Assembly: GCF_965638725.1 (NCBI RefSeq)
Contig: NC_134956.1
Coordinates: forward strand, 20,457,047 to 20,521,046
DNA length: 64,000 nucleotides
Source: Aptenodytes patagonicus
Lineage: Eukaryota > Chordata > Aves > Sphenisciformes > Spheniscidae
Direction: 5' to 3'
The position numbers were made by a program, and so were the translations under genes. Below are positions 48,881 to 61,570 of this stretch, one piece after another. The stretch's first letter is position 1; each line of letters begins with the position of its first letter. The notes below the pieces were generated by a model. It searched no databases and was not told where the DNA came from. It saw only the letters and a list, made by a program, of their open reading frames with translations.

Positions 48881-50574
48881 AACCTCCACCTTTGATGTAA
48901 GGTGACTTGCTTTCTGGCAGGGAAAATGGCTTTTCCTCCCCCCAGGGCGGTGTTATTTGAACAAAACCTTTGTTCTGCCTAACAGCAGATACCACCCACG
49001 ACCCGAGATGGGCCGTTGTGATGCCTTTCCCCAAACAGCTGGTCGTCCTCACCTGGCTGCACCAGTGCTGCATCTCATGGCAGCGTGGCAGGAGAGCCAC
49101 CGTCCCTGTCCCCCGCACTGCCGGCAGGCGCTTGGGAGATGCTACAGGTTAATTAACACTTACTCATTAAGGCTGGTGCCAGAGATCTTTGTGGGGAACA
49201 GCAGGGAAATGAAAGCAGCTGCAGGAGCTGTCAGGGCTGGAAGGGGAGAAGGCAGGAGGGGACCAAGCCGGGGGGATTTCAGCTGGGTTTCGGGGAGCAC
49301 TCCTTTGAATTCTACCTTTTACTAACAAAATACTACCCGAAAAATTGAACTTTGAGGCTTTGACAAACATGCTTGCTTTAGGATCAGGCTGGCTGGGGAC
49401 TACACAAAATTTCACCCTTGAATCCAGCTGGTACCAGGCACGGAAACTAAGCAGTAGTAAGAGGGCTGTTAAGGCAGAGGAGTGGGTAAAGGACATTAAA
49501 ATTAACTCCTTGGCAAGCTGCGAGGCACAGAAGCCTTGAGCACATGCTTACCTGCAGGCATGCAAGCTGTCCCGGTTTCAGCAGCAGTGCTGACATTTTG
49601 GATCTCCCTGGGGACTGCAGAGACTTTGATTCAACAGGTTCCTCCTGGGCTGGGCTGGGGCAGGCGAGCGGCACTGCAGCAAGCAGCCTCAGCTCTGAAA
49701 TCATGCACCAATAGTTGTGGCAAAGGCAAACCAAGTCCTAATTCATTACATCTCACTGTACAGGACACATCCAGCTTCCTCAGAGGCCCCAGATGAAAGG
49801 GCAGGAGAATATATATGTATATTTTTAAACAACATACCTCGTTTCATCTGCACTTTTTGGGTGGAGAAAGTTTGACACCGATGCCTAGGAGGAGAGGATG
49901 CAAAGCACTGCCTTAGCACCATCTGAAAAGCTAAAATGTGTTCCTTTGCCAAGATACCGTAAGAGCAAGCTCTCAAGCGTCCCACCAGCAGAGCAAGCAT
50001 GCCCACGCGGCACTCAAGCATTCGGGGGAGCTGTGCAGCACCTCGCTTTCTGCTCCAAACCTCAGGGTGAATGACAGAGGCCTCCAACTGCTGAGGAAGG
50101 AGGAATGTGCGGCTCGCTGCCTTGCAGGATCTTGGCTTATTATAGCAATTGGCACAGAGTCATCCTTATCAGCTAGCACATTAATCTTAATTAACAAATC
50201 GACAGCAACAGTTCCTCCCTGAAGCTCCCCTGAGCATTCGCAGCCTTTGCAGCGCCACCGTTCCAGCATCAGCGCCTTTCCCGCCGCAAGGAAGAAGGCC
50301 AAATCCTGCACAAAACTGGAGCGGCTCTGCTGGCTCCAGCCCTCCAACCGCTCTCCCGGGAGGCCCCGCTGTACCCAGCCGAGAGCCCAGAATCGCATCC
50401 CCCCATAGCTGGGACCAGGAGCATCCTCTCCATCCCAGCACCCCAGGACCTGGTTTTGGCTGTGATGTAGCACCCACCACCCCCGAGCTGCCCCACCTCC
50501 TTCGTCCGGGGACAGGCCGCGGAGAGGAAGGGTTTCCCTCCTGCATGTTTGCATGTTTCTAGAAAGGAGGATCG

Positions 50575-50601
50575 TTTTTTTTTTTAGGGGGGGGGGGGGG
50601 G
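50575..50601 (+). repeat. T11-A-G15 homopolymer junction
   Basis: Eleven T, one A, then fifteen G. The G15 run could form a G-quadruplex by itself, and such runs are also frequent sites of sequencing or assembly length error. Confidence 0.85.
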
Positions 50602-51185
50602 AAGGCAAAACCAAACCAGATGATCTATGAAAATGTGGTAAGATCACTCTAAATCAAACCCGAACAGCAGGGCCCCCTCGCCTTCTGCTCCCTGCTGCTG
50701 TCAGGGCTGGAAAATCGGTGCTGACTGTCCCAGGATCGATTCACACCCTTGTGCCTAGAGCTGATCAGCTCTTCATGCACGAATAGCACTAACGGCTGAG
50801 AGCTCCAGCAACAGGGACCCAGGCTTGCATGGGACCACAGACCCCACGTCCCATGGGGGTCATGTGGAGCACATGTGGACCCCTAGACTGGGGCCACGGG
50901 GCAGTACAGCTCCAAGCAAGCCTAAATCCAAACAAGCAAAGGCTCTAACTGGATGCATATGAGTAAAGAGAAGCAATGAAATGGCTGAGGCTCCATCGCA
51001 GGCAAGAAAACTAACAGCCCTGGCTGCTGTAGTGTGAATTTAGGGCACAGTCATTATTGCCAGGTAATTAAAGGGCACAGAGACAGTATCCATCGTGCCT
51101 CATCTAAGGACTGCCCAGGTCAGATGCAAAGCCAAGACAGCTCAGACTTGGCAGAGCTCAGAGGAGAATGTCATTTTTTTCTAGT

Positions 51186-51228
51186 TAAAAAAAACCAACA
51201 AGACAAAAAAACAAAAACAAAAAAACAA
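51186..51228 (+). repeat. A-rich simple repeat, (CAAAAA)n-like
   Basis: About 40 nt of A with C every four to eight bases. Low-complexity sequence, no associated gene. Confidence 0.8.
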
Positions 51229-52199
51229 TTCCCTTGTCCAGGTCAGCAAATCCCATCAGCTCTGCCCAGACTGGAGCCACACACACCACAGCTGAAGGAA
51301 GTGGTAAAGCAGCACGTTTCCCAGAGGAGCAGGAAAAATTACCCCCATTTTGCAAAGACTGGGCCCCAGCTGCCTGGGGTTGGGCAGCGGCGGACGCTGG
51401 CATGCACAGCCGCAGCAGCAACCTCGGAGGACCAAAATCATGACCGTAGTGATCAGCACACTGGAGCCGTCTGAATAAACACTGTTAATTCACTAAGGAA
51501 AGCATTCCCGGGATTGCGAGTGGCCGCTCCGTACCCTCACCCCCCTCCCTTTGCATGTCATCGCACTAAACCCTTGCGTGCAGCGGCAGCTGGGATTAGG
51601 GACCCGTTGCTTAACAAGGGCATGCCGGGGGGCTCGTTTTGCCGCCTTGCTTCTTGGCATGGGGCTGGAGCCAAACCTGGGGTGTCTGAAGGACACCCCA
51701 CGTGACCAGCCAGGTTTGCTGGCAACATCAGAGGGTTAGGCAGGGCCGTGGGGACAGGCAGAGGAGGCAGTTTCATTGGAGGGTAACTCAGACCTTGCCA
51801 TATTGCTTTCAGCTCCTCATTATTCCCCTTTTCCTCTTGGCAGCCCAAGGCAGGGCTGAGAAAGCAGAGCCAGAAGCTTGCTGGAAGAGTCGCTTTATGG
51901 CACGTTACTTCAGCTCAACACTCAAAACGCAGCCAGAAGGTATAACCCCAGGGACGGAGGCTCCAGACCTGCAACGGGGTCCCTGCGGGTTAGGAGAAGC
52001 TGAGTCTGGGGTGTTAAATTGGAGGCTTAGACCCGAGATGAAGTTATACCATCTTAACGGGTTGGCACAAACAAGCGGAGGTGCGGAGCCCCCTCTGCCC
52101 GGTGCAAACCGGTGGTGACGGGCGGCAATGTGCTCCTGCATCCCAGCGCCAGGCTGGGAGCACAGCCCTGACTCCCTTCTGCTCCCAAGTCCTTGAAGA

Positions 52200-52730
52200 A
52201 GGAAGGCTTTTTAGTTCACCTTATGCCCATTGTTTTACTAAATAAACATGCATTAATCCTTTAAGACAATTTTGCAACCAAACAAGAATTTCATTTTCTT
52301 AAAGCCATAATGTTACAGCACAGCTTAAGGTCCAAATATTTAAAAAATATGAACCTGAAGTTCAACTTCTCCTTTTGTGCAGATGCTACCAGAAAAACAG
52401 CCTGGTTTTCAGAAGTTCCTTTCAGGGGATGCTCAGTATTTGCAGAAGTTAGACCACCACGGGGCAAAGAGGTTAGCTCCAGGCAGTGACTTCTGAAAGC
52501 ACTGACCTAAGTGTTTTTCCGACATAGGGGGGGAAAAACCCATCTCAGCTGAAATACCAAGGCTTTAAAAATTAGTTGCTGCTCACGTGCAGTAGCTCTT
52601 GTTATTAAAAACACCATAAAAGTTTTACTGTGCTGACTTAGGGTGCACGTAAAGAACCTAGCTTGTCTTGACAGACCATAAAGGAGCTTTTATGACCTAT
52701 TGGGTCAATGATTTGCAAAGAAGGATTTAC
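52200..52730. promoter_or_regulatory. AT-rich island with repeated CATAAA/TTTATG sites
   Basis: About 530 bp of AT-rich, CpG-poor sequence. Left part: ACTAAATAAACATGCATTAA near 52238 and AAATATTTAAAAAATATG near 52334. Right part: CCATAAAAG at 52614-52622 and an inverted pair CATAAA...TTTATG at 52677-52694 separated by 6 bp. CATAAA/TTTATG is the core of posterior HOX and CDX sites. No frame longer than a few dozen codons crosses it. It is among the best candidates for a conserved enhancer in the right half; function and conservation are inferred. Confidence 0.3.
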
Positions 52731-52734
52731 GCTG

Positions 52735-54355
52735 CTGTCCAGGGCTGGGATGCGCTGCTGCAGGAGGAACACATCAAAATGGTGTGCAGGCCTGAGAGGT
52801 GGACCTGCTACAGCTTGGCTGGGTAAACAACATGTATATCCAGCATGACTATGTGTTTCAGCATACCTGCTTGTTATATAGATTGTGTTAACTCAGAAGA
52901 GCACGGGATTATGTGCTGAGTGGATTTAACCGATCAACCTTTATTATTTTGGGGTCACAAGCGGAGCTTTAGAAGGGGAAAAAAAACACCTTACCTGTGC
53001 ATCAGTTCAGTTCTCCCCCAGGGCTAAAGCTTTGGAAACTCAGGCTGAATCCCCAGTGTTGCAATTGCTTTATCTTCTGTTGCAAGATGTCAGGAAAACA
53101 TCAGCTTCACTGGTCCAAGGTTCAGTCTCAACACACTCCTGGAGTAACTCAAGGAAGAAGAGGACCTGACTCGCTGTAGTAATATCATCTCGGAATGATG
53201 CTGCCAGGTCTGTTCAGGACAGATGAAATGGTGCAAAGGAAAGCCCCGCCACGCTGGCAGCCTCGTATCAGCATCAGGGCTTGTTTACCTTTACAAAGCA
53301 CCAGCATCCATGGACACGCACAAGGACAGAGCACTGCAGCTGCAAGCAAAGTGCTAGTGAAATCCAAATATGCGGTGCACCTCCAGCCTTAGGGACTGGT
53401 GAGAGGCGCCCAGGCCCACCTGCGAGTGACTGAAGCTGCCCTGGAAAAGGGACTAAACCCAACTGCCACCCTCCTGGGGCGGCACGACCAGCCGCACAGC
53501 CGCTGCTCTCCCTGGCTAGCACAGCCCATGTCACCCAGGTCCCCTCCGCGGCTTTTGGCTGACCCCCAGCCCAGGCTTGGCTGCCCAAATTCATTGTGGG
53601 TGTTGGAGCCATCCCCCAGGGCTGGGCAGCAACCGGGACAGTAGCCAAGAGCACCCAACCCTGTCCCCACCAAGGGTGCGCTCGGCCGGTGCCAGCGATC
53701 CCCCGCCTCAGCAGAGGACAGAGCAGGGTGATGCCCGGCAGATGCAGACCTCCGGGGAGCTGCGCTCCAGAGCCCAGCACCTGCAGGAGGGAGACCGCAG
53801 CCCGGAAAGATCAAACGCTTCAAACGTTTCTCTCCCAAGCACTGGCGTGGGCTGAAAGGAAAACTAGTAAAGTCTTTTTAAGTGCTGGAGGGTGCTTTTA
53901 AGCTGCAGGTGGTGCTGCTCCCTGGGGCAATGGCCAGAGGGTCTCTGAGGGATGAGGAGCTCCTTCAGCCTCGGCTCACTCGGGCATCTGTGCCTCCGTG
54001 GGGATGCTCATGCAGGTCAAACATGCAAAGCTGGCCAGGACCCTTCAAGCCTCCCCCAAGGAGCAGCACCCACCTTCCTCCTCCAGCTCCTGGCCCCATC
54101 TGTATGGTCAGCATTGTGGGTATTGAGGTGGCTACACTCTGCAGAATTCCTTCCCCAAAGCCCTTTTCCTTTGGCCCTCAACATCCAGATGGATTGAACC
54201 AGATTCACTGCACACATGGCAACCAAATGAAATGGTTTCTTTGGCAACAATAATGAAAGCTGAGAAAAAATTTTGCTTTCTGTCTCATGCAACTTCAGCA
54301 GCCCAGGTAACGCAGACGGGGAAGCAGAGAAACTGCAAGCATCTCACTTGAATTA
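52735..54355. other. Unique noncoding DNA
   Basis: No gene recognised. A GC-rich part at 53390-53830 supports long overlapping antisense frames (168 and 149 codons on minus, 92 and 101 on plus) that have no domain. Confidence 0.5.
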
Positions 54356-54372
54356 CTGCCTCTGATAGGAAT

Positions 54373-54396
54373 CAGACATGCACTCCAGCATGTCTG
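54373..54396. promoter_or_regulatory. Perfect 9-bp inverted repeat, p53- or SMAD-like
   Basis: CAGACATGC, six bases, GCATGTCTG: perfect arms at 54373-54381 and 54388-54396. Each half resembles a p53-family half site with one mismatch (AGACATGCAC and CAGCATGTCT, 2 bp apart), and the outer CAGAC/GTCTG words are SMAD boxes in inverted orientation. It lies at the left end of an AT-rich stretch. Binding is inferred from sequence only. Confidence 0.3.
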
Positions 54397-54399
54397 CTG

Positions 54400-54520
54400 C
54401 ACGTTTATTTATTTATTTGGGGGCTGATTGATTTAAAGACTCCCTATTGCCTGAGCAGCAGCATGGCACAATAATTCACTTGATCTCTGATTTATATTTC
54501 ATGTTCAAGTGAAGCAGGAT
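54400..54520. promoter_or_regulatory. AT-rich candidate regulatory stretch
   Basis: Begins with (TTTA)n at 54404-54418, then GCTGATTGATTTAAAGAC, ACAATAATTCACTTGATC and TTCATGTTCAAGTGAAGC. CACTTG and CAAGTG occur 32 bp apart in opposite orientation, both NKX2-like words. No coding signal. Confidence 0.22.
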
Positions 54521-55151
54521 GCTCCTGCCCAGCACAAGACTAAGCTGTATATGCCAATACCATGCTCGGCAGCTTCAGAGAACCTGGGTATGTACAGAGT
54601 AAAAGCCAAGGCTGCAGAAGGGAGTAAGCACAAGATAAAAGCATCCAAACCTGCACGGCCAGGTTCACAAACCAAAACAGGGACTTGCAGATCCCGGTCC
54701 CTATTTGCCCCTTCACACCATGCTCAGTCCCAAGCTGCGTTTTCCAGCCAGGGTCCATCCTGTCTCACCCTCTGCCCAAACCGCTCCCCTTGCCCAGCAG
54801 CTCCAACAGCAATCCAGGGCTCAGCGATGTTCAGCCCTGAGCTCTTCAGCCTTTTCGGGGTATTATGCTGGAAGGCTTCTAGCCTTTTACAGCTCAGCAG
54901 GAGAGAGCACAGGGGCTAAGGCATCCCCCACGACACCTATAGCTTTGGCTGCAGTGGGCCATAGATTTCCTATTTGACCTTAAGCCAACTACCCCGGGGA
55001 GCTCTGTCTGCAGCGAGTGAGGTAATTGCACCTAATTAAGTCCCTCTGCACTTCTGTCTCCCATATGGGGAAAGTGTCAAAGCGCTCCCCACCGTACTGC
55101 AAAGGCAAGAGGGCCCCCAGGGAGGGTGAGACAAGAGGGGTCTCCTGGGCT

Positions 55152-55185
55152 GGGGGGGGGCTAGAAATCAACCAGAGACCCCCCC
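55152..55185. repeat. G9 ... C7 fold-back
   Basis: G9 at 55152-55160 and C7 at 55179-55185, separated by 18 bases, could pair as a strong G:C hairpin. Probably low-complexity chance. Confidence 0.5.
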
Positions 55186-58100
55186 ACCACTTTCCCCCTG
55201 CCAGCATCACCCTTCCCCTGCGGCCCCTCAGAGACGTCCCCGGGTACCTGTGGCTCCAAGCAGAGAGGCAGGAACCTGTGAATCCCATGGGAGAAAGGGC
55301 CGGCAGTGACCCCCCCGTGTCCTGTCACCCACAGGGTGCCAGGGGCTGCAGGCACCTCCAGGTGCTTTGCTTCCACACTGGTGGTATTAAAAATAGATAT
55401 AAGCTATTTCAAACATTTCTCCCTCCTTTTTACAGAAATGGTTACACAGAGCAGAGTTAAGACCTGCTATTCTCTGCTCTGCTTCCCACTTGGAAATACC
55501 CTCTAGAATTTAAGGGGGATAAAAATAGTAGCATTCAACAGGAATAGGAGCGAGCTCTTCAGAAGGTACCATAATCACGCAGAGCCGGAGCCCGAGCCCT
55601 TAGCCGCCGTGAATAGCGCTGCCAGTTGATCTCCTTCAAAGTATTTTTGAATGAGGTCTTAGCCTCATAATTTAAGGGGATGAAGTCCTTCCTAAGGTTG
55701 TGAAGATTTGGGCTTTCCAGATCTATTATTTTATATTAACTTCTCCTGGGCAGCCTAATTAGACGAGGGGGCAAGGGCTGTTCCCTCCTTCCCCCATTAT
55801 CCAGGGACCTTTCTCCCCACATAAGAGATTTTATTTGTGCTGCACGAAAGATTTATCAACTGCCTTTATAGCCCTCCCTGCACTAAATCACATTCCTAAT
55901 GGATAGCCTGAGGTAAGAACACCACTGTTTATTTTATTATTTTTTTTAATCCATTGAATAGCACGGCTACGTGCGCACAGAGCTGGCAGGCTGAGCTCTG
56001 CCTCCCCCTCCTCTCCAGACAGCACAGTTTTAAGACTCCCAAATGGCATTACTTGCACTGGCCAAAAATCACAAGACGCAGCTTGTGAAAGCCTCAGCAG
56101 GAGCATCTTAAGGTCCAAACACTCATGACAACCCAGGGATGGCCGAGGCGGAGAGACAGCCTCCCCTGCTCACCCTCCGCTTTGAGGGGGAATTCACAGT
56201 GGTGTCACCAGCTCCGGGCTCCCAAGTCCCTGTCCCCACAGGAACAGATGACCTCCGCCTTTGCCAGTGACTTGGAAATCATCCAAATGCAAAGGTTAAG
56301 TTAAAAAAATCTCCACCATTTACCCTAGTCCAGATGTTAAGAGTATGGTCGTTAGTGCCGGATAAAGGCAAGGGAAAAAAAAGAAACCAAACTCACTTAA
56401 ATCCAGTGATATTTGAGATCCGCTCCACCATCCCAGCTTTCAGGAACGCCAGCACCCTTTTGGCAAACACAACTTGCAGGAGAACCCCTTAAGCACCAGA
56501 AGAGCCATTAATTCACTACGAATAAGCTGTTAATCTGCTGTTGGGAAAACATCTCCCATTGTCCAGCAGGGCCAGGCGCAGACCCCCTTCTCACACGGGG
56601 ACGTAACTCCTAACCATGTGTAAAATACAATAGTCAACACATCAGCAAGAATAACTCAAGTGGCTCATTACAGGCTCCTCCTCGAGACTAGGGCTGATGG
56701 TGGTCTAGCTTCTCCTGGTTTCACCCAGGAGACCAGGAGTCTAAGGGCTGCATGTCTTGCTCCTTCCAGCTCCTGCTCCTCAGCCAGGGTACAGATTTGG
56801 GATGGAAAGGGACCACTCACCTGCAGTCCTTCTTCAGCTAAAAAGCTTTTCTCTACTGGTTACAGCTGTCTGGCTGACAGGCAGAGCACGGTGAGCCCAC
56901 TACACCTAGCTCAGGGGACTCACCATCTCTACAAGAGTGCATATCGGCTCGTCACTGCCCTCATCTCCATCCATGCACGCTGCCCAGCCAGTCCTGACCC
57001 CCGTGCTTTGCATGGGGCACATCAGGACTGCAGCCCGCTCATCCCCCAGCCGCTCCACAGGCAGGGGAATCGCAGAGTCGCCTCCCAGTTGTTCTAACTC
57101 ATCACCTTTAACTCAATCTTTTGATTGATGAAGCCTTTTGGCATATAGATCTGTGAGATTTATAACTTTTCAAGAAGGAAAAAATGATAATTGGCATCTC
57201 TAATAGGAGTTGCAAGAGGATAGATGGGCCCAGAAGGGCCCCAAAGCATAGCTGGTCCTGCTCAGTATGACAAACTGGTGCATAAAACAAGCGTAAAGGT
57301 TGGCAAATCTGTGGGCGAGGGGTGGCCAGCGGGGCCATCTCCCCAAGCCTGCTCCACGATTGCTGGAGCAACACAGCAGCATGGAGCCGCTGAATTCAGG
57401 CTCCTCTCCTGCTGCTTCAGAAGGAGCCCTGCTCGTGCTGCAAAGGCCAAGGGAACGGCAGACCCTCCTGGGAGCAGCGGGAAGGTGGAGGCAGCCAACA
57501 CAGACAGCAGCCGGCGCTGAGTCAGAGCCACCAGCCTGCACGCAATTCCCAAAACCCGGCACCCCCGGCAGCCTCGCTGTACACCCGCCTCTCCCACCAA
57601 CCCCCCCCAAGATTTCTCCCCCTCTGAGTGTCATCACAATTTGGGAGCGTTTGCAATCAGGGAAGTTTCCCATCACTCATTTTTCCCCGTGCCATTGTAC
57701 TGTAGCGACTCCCAATTAGATCGCTGTCAGAGGCTGTCACACACCCATCACGCCCCGTGCTGCGGCAGCAATTCAACTCCTCAGGAATCACCATATTCCT
57801 TTTCCAGGGAGCGTTTCCGCAACTCCAGTCCACATTTTCCTTCCTTAACTTCACACCAACAAAACTTCGGTTGAATAAGGAGAACAATAGGAGCAGCTAA
57901 ATCCATCCCCTCCGTCTCCTGGTAGCAAGCACAAATCCTGGGCTTGCAGGGATGCTGCCAGGCTTTCCACGGGCTCTCTGCTATCAGGCTTGTTAATGGC
58001 TGGATGCAGCCCTAGCCCTCAGCCAAAGCCTCAACCTCTCACAAAGGCTGCGCAGAGAGATCTGGAGATTGCAGAGGATTCTCCTCGCTGGGAATGAAGA

Positions 58101-58710
58101 ACAGGCACACGTGCATGTGAGAAATGTTGAAAGATGCAAGTCGTTTGCTCCTGGGCGGAGGCACCCGCTGGGCTTCCCCCGGCTGCAGGGCAGCTTCTCC
58201 ATCCAGGCTCCGCAAGCCTCTTCCAACAGCCATTGGGAGGCTCGAGGCTGACGGACTTCTCTTCAAATCTGGGAAAAAATCTGGATGTATAAATAAATTG
58301 ACCCTCCCAGAGAGTAGCATCAGCCTCGAGCCCTAACCAGGTTCCCCCTGCCGCTCCATAATTTTGTCTTTCTTGGATCAGAAAGAAATGAGTTCAACGG
58401 AAAGCTACGTTTTTCTTGCCCTTTCTTCATCTTGTTTTTATAAACCCCATTGGGAAGTAAAGCGTATGAACAGAGACAGCCAGCCTACTTGCTGCTGAAG
58501 TCAATTTGCAGAGTAAGACAGTAATAACCACCTAAAAGGGGTGGGGGGGATTGTTGGCCCTATTTATACTTGGCTTATGCTGGCAATTCCTCAAGAGAGT
58601 CAACAAGAGAGTAAACCCCTATTAGAGACAACTTTTGACAAGTCATGCTTTTAAACTTCACCACACCTTTAGCCTGTCACATAGAATATCTCTACAACCT
58701 ATGTAAAATC

Positions 58711-58760
58711 TAACATATATATATTTAAGATTATATATTATAGATTATATGTATTAGATA
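58711..58760. repeat. AT-rich, (TA)n-like low-complexity stretch
   Basis: TAACATATATATATTTAAG followed by imperfect TTATATAT / TAGATTATA units. Low complexity with no associated gene. Confidence 0.7.
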
Positions 58761-59466
58761 GGTATTAATTTCTGGGTGAAGGCAGAATTAAAATCTCAGT
58801 GGCCCTCCTGCTTCTGTACACTACTCTGAGCTTTAATCCCTCCTAAAATACACATACAAACGTGGAAAACTCCTTCTGCCAACTCCACGCCAAACCTCCC
58901 AGGCAACATGAATCATACAGCCCCGACAGCACAGCTTGAGGAGGAACAAAAATCAGCTTTATTCATTCCCATTCTTCTTACCTGGGCAACCGTGTGCCGT
59001 TTCTGCAGCATGCAGCTTCCTCCTGCTCACAGGGATATTTCGTACCCAAATTCAGCTCCCAAACTTGTTTTTTTCCAACGCTTGAGAGCAACTTAAGAGC
59101 AGCTTAAACACTTCAGACCTTCTCCCTCCAACTCTGGCCAGCTCCAGTAGCTGTGGCCAATTAATACTTCCTAAAAGCTTTTGATGCGATGTTATCAAGT
59201 GTGTACTACACTGGGAATTTCACGGTATTTAAGTGAACGCTATCGGCATTACAGGCTTTGAACGCCTCTGCCTCACCTGCTGGCAGGAGGAAGGGAGGAT
59301 TGCCAAAGCAGGGGAGGCAGAGCAACGGGGATCCTCACACCGTAACTTCCTAGTAGTTAGTGTGCAGTTTTAAGTCCTTCTCGGAATGGTTTTGGAGAAG
59401 AGGCGATCTGCATGCTGGAACGGCCTCTCAAGTACATCAGAACAGTTTTGACAACTCCTAATGCTG

Positions 59467-59604
59467 AAAAAAAAAAAAAAGAAGCTGGAAAAAACTAGAA
59501 ATGTTAGAAAGTCATGAAATCTTCAGGATCCTGGAAATAACAAACAGTCATGGTGGAGAGCAATTTCTCTTTTTTTCTTTTTTTTTTTTTCTTTTTTTTT
59601 TTTT
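59467..59604. repeat. A14 tract and long T-rich tract
   Basis: A14 at 59467-59480 and, about 85 bp on, a 41-nt run of T with sparse C (59564-59604). The A...T arrangement could fold back on itself. No source retroposon recognised in the intervening sequence. Confidence 0.7.
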
Positions 59605-60697
59605 GGTATGGAGACGTAGAGAACAAAGAAGTATTTGTTTCTTGATTCCTCATCTAGGAAGCATAACTGGCTCGTGCCTTCTGTGTTTCCTACGCAGCCA
59701 GGGCTGCCAGATCATTTACTGCTCTGCGAAAAGCGATCCCCATTTGAGGGGCAACAGGGGACTTCAGGCAAGTACTGCGAGATTTGCAGTACAACAAGAC
59801 CTGGCTGCAGGAAAACACTATTTTCTAGCTTCAATATTAATATTAGGTGAAGACCAGAGTTAGGTAGAGAGCGCTCTTCACCATTGCAAGCTTCCACGCT
59901 ATGCCATAGGAGAGTTTTGCAAAGTGGGTAATTGCGCTGGTGTGGCTTGAAATGCTTTGATTAGGAATTTCTAAAACAGCCTTTTGATGCTATTGCTGGT
60001 TTCTGCATGCAGCTTCTGCATTGCAGATATCTAAATCAGCAATGAGAAAACACTGTAGAAGTTTCCAGTGTCTTCCTATTAGACGGGTTCAGCCAGGATC
60101 AGCATCAGCCTCAACCCTGCCAAGAAAAGGGCTCCATACAAATATCAAGCCATCAGCCATCATAAGGTGGAAAATGGCAAACAAGCCTCGCTGCACCTAC
60201 CACAGCAAGAGCAAAAAGACAAGCAAGACTCACACACGTAAGTATTCCAGAAAGAAACAACCAAGAGAAAGGTAGGTGGAAAGACCTGACATTTCGCTGT
60301 CCTTATTACAACTAGAAAAGCCACGAAGGAATCCAGGTGTTGCAAATTGCAGCCGTTCTCCCTCCTCCTTCCAGATCCTGCTGGTTTTCCACAAGCGATC
60401 AGGACACGCTGGCTACGCTGTGGCTCCCAGTCCTCCCTTTGAAAGGCTTCGAACCACGCTCAGGCTCCGTGCTCGAGAGTCTGCACAGCCACGACATCCG
60501 CCCCACGAAACCCAGATTGCCAGGCAGCACCGGGAGGGGATTTAAGAAAATAGCAAATAGCAAATGCATTAAATGCAATCTCTACCACGCTTGTGTACTT
60601 AATTTCTTTTTTGGGGGGCAAAGGGAAAGAAGCACAGGGAAAAAGAAGAAAAAAAGGTTTGCAAAACAAGGATTCATGTTGGGAAACCTATATACTA

Positions 60698-60734
60698 GGG
60701 GTTTTTAGGGGTTTTGGTGGGGTTTTGTTTGGGG
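60698..60734 (+). repeat. G-quadruplex-prone GGGG/TTTT stretch
   Basis: Four G4 runs separated by T-rich loops of about 6 to 8 bases, followed by a T12-13 run. It resembles a degenerate G4T4-type array. It fits the general G-quadruplex pattern on the plus strand if loops up to 8 are allowed. Confidence 0.5.
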
Positions 60735-61570
60735 TTTGTTTTTTTTTTTTTAGCTTTTCAGTTTGTGAATCACAAGTGAAGTTTCACAGCTCTTGCTCTC
60801 TTTAAAACATCATAGACTCAGGTTTACCTTTAAACAACCAAATAAATGGGGCTGCAGCACTCCATCCAACCTGCTGCAAGGCAAGACACTTGCTGGAAGC
60901 CAAACATTTGCACCCTGGAGGAATCCACACTCAAAACCACAAGCGCAGCAATGCATCGTCTTCATACCCCTCTCCTCCAGTAAGTGGCACCCAGTTTTCC
61001 AGCCGGTTTTTTTGGGGTTGGCTTTTTTTTTTTGGTCCTGCAAACAAGGAAAGACGGGCAGTAGCTCTGCAATCGCAAATGCAATTTCTTCTTGATGTAG
61101 CTGCCTCCGTGAGATGGGAAGGAGTTTGCCCACCGTCAGGATCCAAACACAAGCCCTGTCTCAGGGCACTTTGCTGACTCAGCACAGCACTCCGTGTCTG
61201 GCAGGTAAGGAACACGTACAGTCCTGCCGTGGGTTCCTAAAGCTCCTTCCACACTGCACGGTGTTAGCATTTTCTCATTTTAATTGCCCCCAAACCGCTG
61301 CGTGAAGGAGGTGTGTTCAGATTTAAATAAAAATAGTTTAAAAAATTAGCTGACACATGAGCCTTACAGAGGAGAGGGCTTTTTCTTCTCTCTCCCAGGG
61401 ATGCGAGTGGATGCTGATTTTTGTTACACCTTCAAGTCTTAAAACAATTGAGTTTAGCTCAGAAAATTTACAAAACCCAAAGGAGCCATGAACTAGAGCT
61501 CCCCATCCCCATCTCCCCAGCTCTTTCTGTACTCCCTATAGGTACCAAACGCAAACCTTTCAACACAACA

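Larger units (their letters stand above)
44355..52195. other. Unique noncoding DNA, GC-rich with scattered AT-rich patches
   Basis: No gene recognised. It contains the window's longest open frame, 45327-46217 on minus (296 codons), overlapped by plus frames; the translation has no domain or repeat structure and follows local GC richness. Smaller AT-rich pieces with enhancer-like texture occur at 48590-48700 (GGTTATCTAATTCTGCATAT) and 49145-49170 (GGTTAATTAACAC). Simple repeats at 48853, 50575 and 51186 are listed separately. Confidence 0.5.
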
